DNA of 64,000 nt from Sorghum bicolor. Lineage: Eukaryota > Streptophyta > Magnoliopsida > Poales > Poaceae. The notes under the pieces are model-generated. The model made no database searches and was not told where the DNA came from. It worked only from the letters and a program-made list of their open reading frames with translations. The translations under genes and the position numbers were made by a program. Within the stretch, counting starts at the first letter, position 1, and every line of letters begins with the position of its first letter. This document shows, piece by piece, positions 32,260 through 43,110 of this stretch. The DNA is taken from positions 20,112,647 to 20,176,646 of the forward strand of contig NC_012879.2 of assembly GCF_000003195.3 (NCBI RefSeq). Reading direction: 5' to 3'.

Positions 32260-34712
32260 ATGGCTCGTACCAAGAATGTTAGCGGTCCGACAGCCGACAC
32301 TGGAGGTGCCTCAGGTGGAGATGGTGGAGGTGATCCTCCTCGTCGCTTCTCAGCGGCAGAGAAAGGCAAAGGAAAGAAGCTGGCCACCAAGAAGCGCAAG
32401 GCCAGCGACAGAGAGGCAGAGGTCGCAGAGGCAGTTGCAGCAGCGGCCGAGGCAGCCGAGAGAGGTGGTCGCTCTGGTTCTCTGAGGATCGGTGATGATC
32501 TTACGCCGCGTCAGAGGCGTGCAGTGCTTGAGGCAGAGGCATTCCATGGATCCCCTCCAGGCACCGTGACGATTGGAGGACAGAGGGTTAGGCTCGTAGT
32601 CAGGGATCCAGCTCAGGAGGATCCGGACACTGAGACAGAGACCCAGGCAGAGGGTCCAGCAGAGGGACAGGAGCAGGAGCAGCCACTGCGGAGGTCGACT
32701 CGTGCTCGTACTCAGGCTACTCCCCGGACTGGTACGCAGGATCAGTCCACCTCCACAGCTCGTGCCACTCCGGCTAGAGGCACTCCAGCTTCCCGCCTGA
32801 GGCCAGTCAGGATCCACCGGGATCTCACCCTTGTGTCAGCCAGAGAGATCCAGCAGCTGCGGTTTGTTCCATTTCCGTCTTGGTTTCCAGCTGCCAGGGA
32901 TCCCAGAGCCGGTGCCCGCTTCTACACAGTCGTCCAGGAGGACATTCACGAGGCATTGGTTCGCTCTCAGTCTCAGTTCAGGGAGCACAGGGTGATAGAT
33001 CTAGAGATTCTCGGGAACGTGGTTGGGGCAGACATTCGACAGTATTTCACTTACCTCCACGGACTCCCAGAGCTGCTAGCGCTCCCCGGTACTTATTGTG
33101 AGCAGTGGGTCAGAGAGTTCTATGCGTCAGTGTGGATTTCTCCAGATCACAGCTATATCCACTACGCACTGGCAGGGACCGACTACAGAGTGACAGCACA
33201 GTTGGCCAGACAGGTGCTTGGACTGCGAGCCTCTCCCACCAGGATTCACCAGCTGTGCTACGGGAACGTGGATCCCCCTCGTCGTCCTCATGGTGGTGAG
33301 ATACCACCGGTCGACTTCGTGGCTCCATGCTTCCGTGCACCTTTTGGGGAGGGCTCCAGCAGGACAGTGGGAGACTTGACACGCCCAGCCAGGATCCTTG
33401 ACTTCGTGTTGAGGAAGACTCTTCTCCCCAGGATAGGCTACCGAGACGGCTTCACTCGTATGCAGCAGTGGCTCGTCGCTCACCTTATCTCCCAGACGCA
33501 GTTTGATTTGTGGGATCTGATCGTCTCAGAGATAGAGGACACCATCTCAGAGAGCTTCAGGGGCCGGCATCAGTTGCCCTACGCACATTGGATCACCCTG
33601 CTCATACTTCGTGCTAGGCCACTGCCCCTGCCAGCTCACTTGCAGAGGGAGTTGACAGAGTCGGACACCGTCTTCCCCCACTACGACCCCAGGCAGATGT
33701 TGAGAGCGCACCACGACCTCAGAGGTGCACCTCCTCCTCGTGCTCCACGTGGGCCGGTGCCCCCACCTTCTCCTAGGGGCACCCGCAGTACAACAGCTGT
33801 TGCAGAGACAGAGGAGCAGCAGGACTTGGCTATTGGGGCGTTTGCAGATGCAGAGGCAGTGGGCGAGTTTGATTTCGCCTCAGACAGTTCAGACGACGAC
33901 TATCAGCCGCCAGTGACTGACCTTCCTCCCAGAGCTCACGACCACGAGGCAGGCGGTTCTTCGAGTGCTTCAGACCCCGCCCTGCTTGCTATCTTAGAGG
34001 GGATGAGGGCAGATCAGCGCCGTGCAGCTGAGGAGCAGGCGAGGCGCGACAGGGATCAGGCTGCCATCAATGCAGCCATGCAGGCCAGGCAGGATGAGCT
34101 CCAGCGTCAGCTTCTCACCTTTCAGGAGCAGCAGCTTGCTTTCCAGGCCCAGCAGACTGCGATGATGGCCGCTCTCATGGCCGCCTCCGGGATTCAGCTA
34201 CCGCAGATTCAGCTCCCAGGCACGTCGTCCGTCAGGCCACCTACTCCTGCGCCCCAGACTCAGAGCCCGTCACAGCAGCCGCTCCAGCTACCCGCTCAGA
34301 GTCAGCCGTTTTCGACGCCACAGCACCAGGTCTCTCAGGGTGCTATCTCTTCAGGCTTTGAGCAGGTACCGCAGTTTACCCCTCTTTGCTCCGGATTCAC
34401 CCCTCAGTCAGCTTCAGCGTCACAGCTTGTGTGGGACTCGCAGACAGATCCGCACCTTAGTTTCACCTACAGTGCTCTGACTGGTGACCCTACGCCTCCT
34501 CCTCTGCAGGCTCCTGCAGTCTTTACGGCGCCAGTTACCACTACAGAGCTTCTGTCGTCGTCCGTAGCGTCGTCCGAGCAGCTTGCACCATCTACTACTG
34601 TACCAGAGACGACAGCTACAGCGACCGAGTCCGTGCCAGCTTCGTCAGCTGGACTCGAGCAGCCAGCACAGCCTGTGACAGCTCCAGAGCAGACCCGGAC
34701 CGCTTCACCAGC
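32260..34712 (+). pseudogene. E3 ORF3, 5' part (putative plant transposon protein-like), split by E4
   Basis: Open from the ATG at 32260 (MARTKNVSG) until E4 interrupts it. There is a basic, nuclear-localisation-like start (KGKKLATKKRK), an Arg/Thr-rich linker, then a conserved domain at about residues 195-455 (WVREFYASVW, LDFVLRKTLLPR) resembling the Pfam 'putative plant transposon protein' family. An acidic tract (DFASDSSDDDY) and a Gln/Ala-rich coiled coil (about 575-645) follow, then a Pro/Ser/Thr-rich tail. There is no signal peptide or transmembrane segment. It is GC-rich compared with gag and pol. The remaining 3' end is at 46321-46441 in a compatible phase. Function unknown. Confidence 0.8.
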
Positions 34713-35172
34713 TGTCGACGAAAGCTAGTCGGCAGTCTACCTTGGGGTATACCCACGGTAGTAGTTTATCGGTAGACGGTGCGCAAACTACGAACTCGAT
34801 GGTGACGCAAGACACGGACAAGCTTTTTATCCAGGTTCGGCCGCCGAGTTGGCGTAATACCTACGTCCTGCGTCTGGTTGTATTAGATTGTGTTGAGAGA
34901 TAATCTGTCCTAGGGGGGGTCCCTTGCCCCTCCTTATATAGTCTGGAGGGCAGAGTTACAGATCTAGAAACTAATCCTAGTCGGTTACAATTGCCATGGA
35001 TAATTCGATATCAATTCCTATTCTAACCGACTAGAATCCTGCTTGATCTCCACATCTTGTTTCCTTGCGCAAAACTCTAAGCTGTCGAATCAAGCTTTGA
35101 ACTCGTCTCGTAATGGGCCAAGCCTCCTGGCCCAAGTCTAGCCGTAAGGGTATAGGGGTTTATACCCCCACA
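34713..35172 (-). repeat. E4 3' LTR
   Basis: On the minus strand it begins TGTGGGGGTATAAACCCC at 35172 and ends near GTCGACA at 34713, about 460 bp. A TATA box (TATATAAG, minus strand, 34933-34940) supports the orientation. The polypurine-like CTCGGGGACTAAC lies just outside at 35173-35185. There is no second copy in the window for comparison, so the inner end is the surer boundary. Confidence 0.75.
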
Positions 35173-35185
35173 GTTAGTCCCCGAG

Positions 35186-35756
35186 CACCATGTATTGTGA
35201 TGTAACACGCCGTCTTGAGCTTCTTCGATCAGTGAGGCTTGACGTCTTCAGGAAAGTTGCCCGAACAGTTGCAACGGTATTTTGACCAACTCAAAAGACA
35301 GTTGATCAACATTGACATCGAAGAAGCAGGTTGTTCGAAGAATGCATGGTGCTCTAAATTAAAAAAGATTTCTTTCCTGGTAAAGTGTGCCCACTTTACT
35401 TTTTTGTAAGGTATTATTCTCAAAAAAGCAAGCATATTCACCGCAAGGTGAAGTGTGCCCACTTAGTCCCCAAGTCTGGTAGTAGGTGACGTAGGCACGT
35501 GGTGCCAGGGTTAAAAGAAAAGTCCTCAAAGAAATTCTGTAACTGAGATGCATCGCCAGATGCATCGTACCGATGTAGTCCCCGAGCTTGCTGTAAGGCG
35601 AAGTATGAGCCTTATAGCAAGGTCTAAAAAATTGAAAGTACCAGTCCGTCTGCAGTTGAATAGACTAATCGACCAGTCCCCGGGTGTACAAAAGTATGAC
35701 AACCAGGCCCCAAGCACCAAGCGCACTCCTTAGAATTCTGAGTTGCTATATTGTAC
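35186..35756 (-). other. E4 3' non-coding region with degenerate AGTCCCCGAG copies
   Basis: No coding potential is supported. Degenerate copies of AGTCCCCGAG occur at about 35458, 35577 and 35677, foreshadowing the regular 70-bp array. Confidence 0.55.
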
Positions 35757-36085
35757 GACCAGTCCCCGAGCGTCGAGTGCTCGGTGGTCGGTACATGCTT
35801 TAAAGCTTTGAGCTGATAGACTGGGCGACCAGTCCCCGAGCGTCGAGTGCTCGGTGGTCGGTGCAATCCTTGAAGTTCCGCGCTGATAGACTGGGCGACC
35901 AGTCCCCGAGCGTCGAGTGCTCGGTGGTCGGTGCAGTCCTTGAAGTTCCGCGCTGATAGACTGGGCGACCAGTCCCCGAGCGTCGAGTGCTCGGTGGTCG
36001 TTGCAGTCCTTGAAGTTCCGCGCTGATAGACTGGGCGACCAGTCCCCGAGCGTCGAGTGCTTGGTGGTCGGTGCAGTCCCCGGAT
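35757..36085. repeat. five-unit 70-bp tandem array in E4
   Basis: AGTCCCCGAGCGTCGAGTGC recurs at 35761, 35831, 35901, 35971 and 36041, exactly every 70 bases. The middle units are nearly identical and the first is the most diverged. On the element's own strand each unit holds CTCGGGGACT, close to the polypurine tract CTCGGGGACTAAC beside the LTR. Tandem arrays in this 3' region are known for Tat-clade elements. Confidence 0.93.
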
Positions 36086-36371
36086 TGTTGACTCACTGGC
36101 GTATGTGTCTTCTTATTTTTGAAAAGATCTTTCCAGTTAAAGTTGACGTGACGAGGCCTCCTGACGGGGTGTCGGACGGATGCATGAAAAGTTGCACCTG
36201 ACAGCTGTACAGCCGCCCTTTGCATGGTTTGAGAAAAGGAAACCATCAATTGGTATGAAAACTCCGCCGCATTAATTGTCTATAATCATTGTAAACCGAA
36301 ACGCCGTGTCCGCCGCATGGCCTGCCCACTTCCCGAGAATACAGGAAGTGGGAGAGGTGGAGTTGCGGGCT

Positions 36372-36377
36372 TATAAG
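36372..36377 (+). promoter_or_regulatory. TATA-like box for the E4 antisense gene
   Basis: TATAAG in GGGCTTATAAGAGCC, about 115 bases upstream of the ATG at 36490, on the strand opposite to the LTR promoter. Confidence 0.55.
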
Positions 36378-36489
36378 AGCCTAATAGGTCCGCCTGTACC
36401 GCTTTCGCTGCCATTGCCTTCAAACCTTCCGCTCTCATCTTCTCCAATCTCCTGCATCTTCCTAACTCAAGCCCACATTCGCACCTCTA

Positions 36490-39400
36490 ATGGCGAAGAG
36501 CGACTCCAGGAAGAGGGCCGAACTGATGGCCAAGGAGTGGAAGAAGTCTCGCAGCACCACAAAATCTCTTGGTGACCTCGTCGATATGGGGCTTCTGCAC
36601 GGCCCGGAGCTCGGCGGCTGGAGGGCACCGGAGGGGGAGAGCTACCCCGACCCTCACGCCGGTGAGATCGTCGTATTTGAAGATTTCATTAAGAGGGGTT
36701 TTGGTGTTCCTGTTCATCCTTTTCTTCAAGGTCTTCTTCTGTATTATGAGATCGGGATTTGCAATCTGCACCCGAACTCAATTCTCCTCATTTCCACCTT
36801 TATCCACCTGTGCGAGGCCTATGTTGGCATAGAGCCGCACTTCGATCTTTTTCGGTATCTTTTCTGCTTGAGGAAGAAGGGAGCAGTTGGAGGCTCCAAG
36901 GTTGCAGGTGGAGTATACCTCAACCTTCGTGATGGAATGAAGAATCGCTACCTGCACTGCCCATGGAACACTTCCTTGACCGAATGGTACAGGAAGTGGT
37001 TCTACATCAGGGAGGAACCAGGCAGCTCCACGTTCTGCGACGTGGGATACATTCCTGAGAAGAGGACGAGCTGGACCGATCGCCCGGAGTTCGACGGTCC
37101 AGTGGCGGATCTCATGAAGCTGATCGACTGGTCGCGCCTGGACGGGCTTGGCGTGGTCGGCAACTTCATTTGCCGCCGGGTGATGCCCTACCAGAAGAGG
37201 GTGCACTCGGCGTACGAGTATGCCGGAAGCGCGGACCCGACCAGGATGCGGTCGGAGATCTTGGAGAAAGCGGAGGTACAACAGCTGTTGAACGAGCTGT
37301 TTAACTTCGCGGATGGGGGCTTCATCCGTGGCGGTGATCGGGTGCAAGCCTTCAAGTTAGGACGACCAGCACCAAAGGTATGTAGCAGATTCTGTTCTAG
37401 CATTCGTATATCGTCTGTAGTTGACTCATCTCTGTTGCTTTTGCAGATCGGCGGTGTCGACCGGTGCACAGTGTATGTATCACTGGCACCGGGGATGGAA
37501 AATCCTGCGGGAGAAGACCCGCCAGAGGAGGACGCTGCTCGGTGTACTCATTACACCAGTAGTGAGGAAGACCAAGCCCGCCCCATCCCGACCTCCGAGG
37601 AGAGGGTAGCGGGGAAAAGGCCATTGCCGGCAGATCCCTTGCCGACACCGGGGCTGCCGGCAGATCTACCGGCGGAGAGCAGCCAAGCACCGAAGCGTCG
37701 TCGGCTCGTGCGGATCGTCGACGACGACGACGACGAGGAGGCTGCGCCGTCGTTGGTCCGACGGCCTCGGAGCCGCCCAGACAATGCACCGGTTGCCACT
37801 GATCGAGTGGCCAGCGGCGCCGCTGCCCCGCAAGCTGTCGAGATGGGGGCACAGGTGCCGACCGGCCGGGCGAGGAGGAGGTTCACCGCGACCCACCGTC
37901 GGTCAGACCTGTAAGTGTTCGACTTACGTATTTTGGACTCCTCTTTGACTTTTTTTTTGAAATTTGACTTTTGTTCCTGTAGTGCGGCATCGGATGTCGA
38001 CCCCGGCCAAACTGCCAGCCAGGGGACGGGCGAGCCTGCCCGCGGTTCTGGGGATGCGGCCCCCCAGACCACAGAGCAGCCAACAGCTGCAGTCGCGCCT
38101 GGGAGCACCGAGGGGCTCCCGAGCGCGGCACCGACTACGACAAGCAGCCCGACCAGGGCTGGAGAGGCTCCCCCAACTGACTCCTCAGAGAAGGGAAGAT
38201 CTCCGACCGCACCTCCTGCCGGGGGGAGTGAAATCCCCACGCCGCCCCGAGCAGGAGCCTCTTCGGCTGCGGGCTCCCCAGGTCTGGTCCAAGGGCCAGT
38301 AATACCTGGGACCACCACCGGGGGTGACGCAGCACAGGAGGAGGAAACCCGGGCGGCCTCCGATGATGAGGTGGAAGAGATCGAGGGTCGTCCCCGTGAT
38401 GGCCGCCAACACGTGTATGTGTGGCGCCAACGCGGGGATCACTTTATCGGGCATGAGGAGCTCGCCGAGACCGAAGAGGCCGCCAGGGTGGAGCGCGCGG
38501 CCAAGCGCCTCGTCGACGAAGTCAAGGTAAGCGGCTTTTTGTACTGCTGCACATTATTTTGCCTTATCTTGCATGGTCGTTATATGCTTGCTTTGTAGGA
38601 CGTAATGAAAACGGCGAAGTACCGGAAACGGTGCTTTGACCAGATAGAAGGCGTCATGGCCGAGAACAAGGCCCTTGCCGCAGAGGTAGACCGGTTGCGG
38701 GCGGAGGTCGGGGAGAAGGTGGTCGAGATGAGTGCCGAAAAGGAGCGTCGTCTCGACCTCGCTCGTCGTTTGGCCGACCAGTACCGGCTGCAAGAAGGTT
38801 AGTCACACGCTCCGAGCAGCTTCGCGTACTTGTATAGTTTGCTTTGCTGACCAGTTTAGGATTCACGCAGACTTGGAGGAGGAGGTGGCGAGCCTCCGAC
38901 AAGAGAAGGAGCAGCTCAGCCAACAGCTCGCCGGTGCGCTGGAGTCCGGGCGGCGAGCAGGAGAGGAATTGGGTCGAAAAGACCGGGAGCTATCTGGTAA
39001 TGGGTGCCGCCTTGTTGGTTGCTGCCTGCCCCTTTTTTTATGCCTAAAATAACGCTTCGTTTCGTTTGCAGTGCTCAAGGTGAACGCCAAGAAGCACCTG
39101 GATGATCTGACCAAGGACCGGGACTCCTGGAAGGTCAACTGCTGCAGGATCTGGAAAGGAGTGTCCCCGGTCCTAGACCTGATCAGTCCCGAGCTCCCGG
39201 AGAGCCAGCCCCGCGCGCCGCAGTTGACCCCGGTCGAAAAGGCGCAACGGGCGTGGGACTGGCTCCAGCAGTTTGTGAAGGACGCCGGGGAGTTTGCCGG
39301 CGCGCACGTCCTCAGCATGGTGCGCGCCCACTACCCCCTGGTCGACTTGAGCAGGCTGGAGAAGGGGTACCCGAAGGAAGTCGGCCCGCAGGACGCGGAC

Positions 39401-39646
39401 GAGCTTCGGGGTAGTCTGCTGGACTTGTCGTCGACAGTGATCGGCGACATCAATCTGTGCGGAACGGCCACTCCTCCAGACCAGCCGAGTTCAGATAGGT
39501 CGGCCAGGGAGTTGTCGGGCGCGTCCGTTGTGGGAGATGGGCGGTCGACGCCTGCGGTCTCGACCAGCCAGGCGCCGGTGGCCCCGACCCCTTCGTCCGG
39601 GCAGCAGGGCCAGGCGGGTGATCAGCCCGAGCAGCTAGGCCAATAA
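36490..39646 (+). CDS. E4 antisense gene: 'gypsy type transposon' domain protein, six exons
   Basis: A spliced gene opposite to gag-pol. Exons are 36490-37377, 37447-37910, 37983-38526, 38599-38797, 38871-38996 and 39072-39646, totalling 932 codons with stop and keeping phase throughout. The five introns are 69-75 bp, all GT...AG, mostly GTAAG/GTATG donors and TGCAG/TGTAG acceptors. The N-terminal 250 residues resemble the Pfam 'putative gypsy type transposon' family (Transposase_28): GEIVVFEDFIKRGFGVPVHPFL, HLCEAYVGIEPHFDLFRYLF. The middle is a Pro/Ala/Thr-rich linker with a basic patch (PKRRRLVR). A coiled coil covers about 635-760. It is unrelated in its N-terminal domain to the E2 antisense protein. 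Function unknown. No stop or frameshift is seen, so it may be functional although its host element is truncated. Confidence 0.85.
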
Positions 39647-39717
39647 AGTAGTCTGTAGGAATAGACTAGTGTCTGCCCGTCAGGGGATTTATTGTAAACT
39701 TTGTATGTAAAGTTTGT

Positions 39718-39723
39718 AATAAA
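39718..39723 (+). terminator. polyadenylation signal for the E4 antisense gene
   Basis: AATAAA about 70 bases after the stop codon. A second AATAAA overlaps the TAA stop at 39642-39647. Pol ends on the other strand at 39925, so the two transcripts converge with a 278-base gap. Confidence 0.55.
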
Positions 39724-39924
39724 GTTTACTTTTTGTCATGACTGTTGTTTTGAGCGCTGTAAGAATATCTGAGTGACGTGTCACCGTATTTGTTTTGGTT
39801 GTCGCTAAGGGCATCCATTGCAGGAGTTTTGCCAAGTGCTGTGTGTGACAAGGTATAGGCAAAAAAATAGAGAATTCCATTATCAAAAATTATAAGATAC
39901 TTACAAAAGAAAGTCATTAAAACT

Positions 39925-42900
39925 TTATGGATAGAAACGTCGCAGCTTGTCGATGTGCCAAGAGTTAGGCACTCGTGTTCCGTCTGGGTATGCCAATCTG
40001 TAGGACGTAGGTCGTGTGACCTCGGTCACCACGAAGGGTCCTTCCCAGGGAGTGGATAGCTTGTGCATTCCCTCCTGGCTTGTTTTCCATCGAAGCACCA
40101 GATCGCCGACCACGAAGGAACGGCCCTTGACGTTCCTGTTGTAGTATCGCCTGACTGCCGCGAGATATTTTGCTGTTCGGAGACATGAAACTAAACGCTT
40201 TTCCTCCATGCAATTGATTTCGAGTTCTCTGGCGTTGTCGGCGGTCGCCTGGTCGAAGTGCTCGATTCTAGGAGATCCGAAGTGTATGTCAGACGGCAGG
40301 ACCGCCTCTGCACCGTATACCATGAAGTAGGGAGACACCCCTGTGTTTCGACTGGTCTGGGTTCGGAGGCCCCAGACCACTGCCGGCAATTCTTTCATCC
40401 ATCGACCGGGTGCTCTGTCGTTTTCGGTGTACAGCCTTTTCTTTAGGGCGTCAACGATCATTCCGTTAGCACGTTCGACTTGACCGTTGGCACGTGGATG
40501 TGCCACTGACACATATTTTATGACTATGCCTCTGTCATCGCAGAAATCCCAAAAAGTGGTGCCAGTAAACTGAGTGCCCAGGTCGGTGATTATGCTGTTC
40601 GGGATGCCGAATCTGTGTATGATTTGATTGAGAAACTCCACAGCCTTCTCGGAGGTTGCCTTGACCAGGGGCATGTATTCAATCCACTTGGAGAACTTGT
40701 CGATTAACACGAAGACAAACTTGAAATTGCCCGGGGCTAGTTTAAATGGTCCGATCATGTCAAGCCCCCAGCAAGCAAAGGGCCAAGACGACGGGATGGT
40801 TTGAATTTCATGGGCAGGTACGTGGGTCCTCTTAGCGAAAAACTGACATCCTTCGCAATGCCGAACCATTTTTTCTGCGTCGCCGACCGCGGTTGGCCAA
40901 TAAAAACCTGCTCGGAAAGCCTTTCCGACCAGCGTTCTAGATGCGGCGTGATTGCCGCAGGATCCAGCGTGTATGTCCTCCAAGAGCTTGATACCATCAT
41001 CTTGGGGTATGCACTTGAGCAGTACTTCGGAGCTTGCGTTTTTCCGCATGAGTTTTCCGTCGACCAGGATGTAGTTCTTAGATCGTCGGATGAGGCGCTC
41101 GTTCTCTGTTTTGTCCTGAAAGCCTGTCCCGTCTGATATGTATTTGATGAACGGGGTACGCCAGTCACGCCCACCGGTTGTCGGAGTGGCGTCATCTATG
41201 AGCATTGCCTCGGTGGGTTGCTTGTCGACCAGGGGGGAGCTTACGCTCGGCTCATGGATGTCCTGGACGAAAATACCCCGCGGGATTTGGGCCCGAGATG
41301 AGCCTAACTTTGACAACGCATCTGCTGCTTGGTTCTTATCCCGGACCACGTGGATGTACTCTATGCCATAGAAGTTAGTTTCCCATTTGCGAATTTCTTT
41401 GCAGTAGAGATCCATCTTCTCGTGGGTTGCGTCCCACTCCTTGTTGAGCTGGTTGATGACCAAAGCGGAGTCGCCGTAGACATAGAGGCGCTTGACCCCC
41501 AGTTCAATGGCTAGTCGTATGCCATGTAAGCATGCTTCGTATTCGGCGACGTTGTTTGACGCCGGAAAAAGGATCCGAAGGACGTAACGGAGTTTGTCCT
41601 TGTTGGGTGATACGAACAATATCCCAGCGCCTGCACCGTTGATGTTCAAGGACCCATCAAAGAACATTGACCAGTGGTCTGAGACATCGGGAGCGGAAGG
41701 CTCGTTGAGATCCGTCCATTCGGCAATGAAATCGACCAGGGCTTGAGACTTGACAGTGGTGCGACTCTGGAACTCTAGGGAAAATGGACATAATTCCATT
41801 GCCCATTTCACGATTCTGCCATTGGCGTCTTTATTGCGCAGGATGTCCCCGAGAGGAAAGCTGGTTGTCACCAGGACTCGATGGCCGTCGAAGTAGTGCT
41901 TCAGCTTTCTTGACGTTATCAGGATGGCGTATATAAGCTTCTGTATTTGTGGGTACCTGGCCTTGGACTCGTTTAAAACTTCGCTTATGAAGTAAACGGG
42001 TCTCTGGACCTTGAAGACGTGACCTGGTTCATATCGCTCGACCACTATTGCCGTGGAAACAACCCTGTCGGTTGCAGCAATGTAAAGGAGTAGGTCTTCA
42101 TTGGGCTGAGGCGCTGTGAGGACAGGTGGTGAAGTGAGGAAGGTCTTAAGCTGAGTGAACGCAGCGTCGGCTTCTTCTGTCCAAGAGAATTTTTCTGACG
42201 CTTTCAATAGTTTGAAGAAAGGGAGGCCTTTTTCTCCCAGCCTTGAGATGAAACGACTGAGGGCGGCCATGCATCCGGTTAGCTTCTGAATATCCTTGAC
42301 GTTCTTCGGTGGTCGCATGTCGAGTACGGCTTTGACTTTTGAAGGGTTTGGTCGTATGCCGTCGCGACTGACGACGTTGCCGAGCAGTAGACCGGAAGGA
42401 ACGCCGAAAATGCATTTCTTGGGGTTGAGCTTCCACTTGTACCTATTGAGTGCCTTGAAGGTTCGGTCTAAGTTGTCGATTAGGGTGCTCGCGTCCCTTG
42501 TTTTTACGACCACGTCATCCACATAGGCCTCGACGAGGTCATCACGAATCTCGTCGTGGAGGCATTGCTGGATGGCCCTTTGATAAGTGGCCCCGGCGTT
42601 TTTAAGTCCGAAAGACATGGTAGTGTAGCAGTATGCGCCGAAGGGTGTGATGAAGGATGTTTTGATCTGATCTTCTTCCTTTAGCGAGATCTGGTGATAA
42701 CCAGAGTAGCAATCTAGAAAGGAGAGGAGTTCGCATCCGGCCGTTGAGTCGACCACCTCGTCGATGCGAGGAAGACCAAAAGGATCTTTAGGACAGTGTT
42801 TGTTGAGATCAGTGTAATCAACGCACATTCTCCATTCATTATTCTTTTTGCGTACAAGAACCGGATTGGCGAGCCAATCGGGGTGATACACTTCTTTTAT

Positions 42901-43110
42901 GAATCCGGCTGCTAGAAGCCGTGTTATTTCTGTCCTAATAGCCTCCTTTTTGTCACGAGCGAACCGTCGCAGTTTTTGCTTGATTGGTCTTGCGGTCTTC
43001 GAGACATTTAAGGAGTGCTCGATCAGGTTTCGTGGGACGCCGGGCATGTCTGCGGGTTTCCATGCGAAAACGCTCACGTTGTCCCTTAGAAACCTGACGA
43101 GCGCGTCTTC
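39925..43110 (-). CDS. pol: E4 pol: reverse transcriptase, RNase H, integrase
   Basis: Open from just after an amber codon at 43111-43113 to the TAA at 39925. RT has [35 protein letters not shown] and YVDDVVVK. RNase H has [14 protein letters not shown]. Integrase has the HHCC region ([19 protein letters not shown]) and catalytic segments [16 protein letters not shown] and [10 protein letters not shown]. It ends [11 protein letters not shown] with no chromodomain. It is in the same frame as gag-protease upstream, so one polyprotein is likely the ancestral form. Confidence 0.9.
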   Translation of the reverse strand, partial: EDALVRFLRDNVSVFAWKPADMPGVPRNLIEHSLNVSKTARPIKQKLRRFARDKKEAIRTEITRLLAAGFIKEVYHPDWLANPVLVRKKNNEWRMCVDYTDLNKHCPKDPFGLPRIDEVVDSTAGCELLSFLDCYSGYHQISLKEEDQIKTSFITPFGAYCYTTMSFGLKNAGATYQRAIQQCLHDEIRDDLVEAYVDDVVVKTRDASTLIDNLDRTFKALNRYKWKLNPKKCIFGVPSGLLLGNVVSRDGIRPNPSKVKAVLDMRPPKNVKDIQKLTGCMAALSRFISRLGEKGLPFFKLLKASEKFSWTEEADAAFTQLKTFLTSPPVLTAPQPNEDLLLYIAATDRVVSTAIVVERYEPGHVFKVQRPVYFISEVLNESKARYPQIQKLIYAILITSRKLKHYFDGHRVLVTTSFPLGDILRNKDANGRIVKWAMELCPFSLEFQSRTTVKSQALVDFIAEWTDLNEPSAPDVSDHWSMFFDGSLNINGAGAGILFVSPNKDKLRYVLRILFPASNNVAEYEACLHGIRLAIELGVKRLYVYGDSALVINQLNKEWDATHEKMDLYCKEIRKWETNFYGIEYIHVVRDKNQAADALSKLGSSRAQIPRGIFVQDIHEPSVSSPLVDKQPTEAMLIDDATPTTGGRDWRTPFIKYISDGTGFQDKTENERLIRRSKNYILVDGKLMRKNASSEVLLKCIPQDDGIKLLEDIHAGSCGNHAASRTLVGKAFRAGFYWPTAVGDAEKMVRHCEGCQFFAKRTHVPAHEIQTIPSSWPFACWGLDMIGPFKLAPGNFKFVFVLIDKFSKWIEYMPLVKATSEKAVEFLNQIIHRFGIPNSIITDLGTQFTGTTFWDFCDDRGIVIKYVSVAHPRANGQVERANGMIVDALKKRLYTENDRAPGRWMKELPAVVWGLRTQTSRNTGVSPYFMVYGAEAVLPSDIHFGSPRIEHFDQATADNARELEINCMEEKRLVSCLRTAKYLAAVRRYYNRNVKGRSFVVGDLVLRWKTSQEGMHKLSTPWEGPFVVTEVTRPTSYRLAYPDGTRVPNSWHIDKLRRFYP

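Noticed and set aside
32260..34712. Calling Sirevirus ORF3 an envelope-like gene
   Set aside because: It has the position of an env-like gene, but no signal peptide, membrane segment or glycosylation-rich ectodomain is visible. The domain and coiled coil point to a cytosolic or nuclear protein.
35757..36085. Regularly spaced repeats that could suggest a CRISPR array
   Set aside because: The whole 70-bp unit repeats, with no variable spacers, inside a plant retroelement. It is a simple tandem array.
37551..38318. Long open frame on the minus strand opposite the E4 antisense gene
   Set aside because: It is a GC-rich shadow of exons 2-3 (Pro/Ala/Gly runs), crosses the well-supported introns and has no domain.
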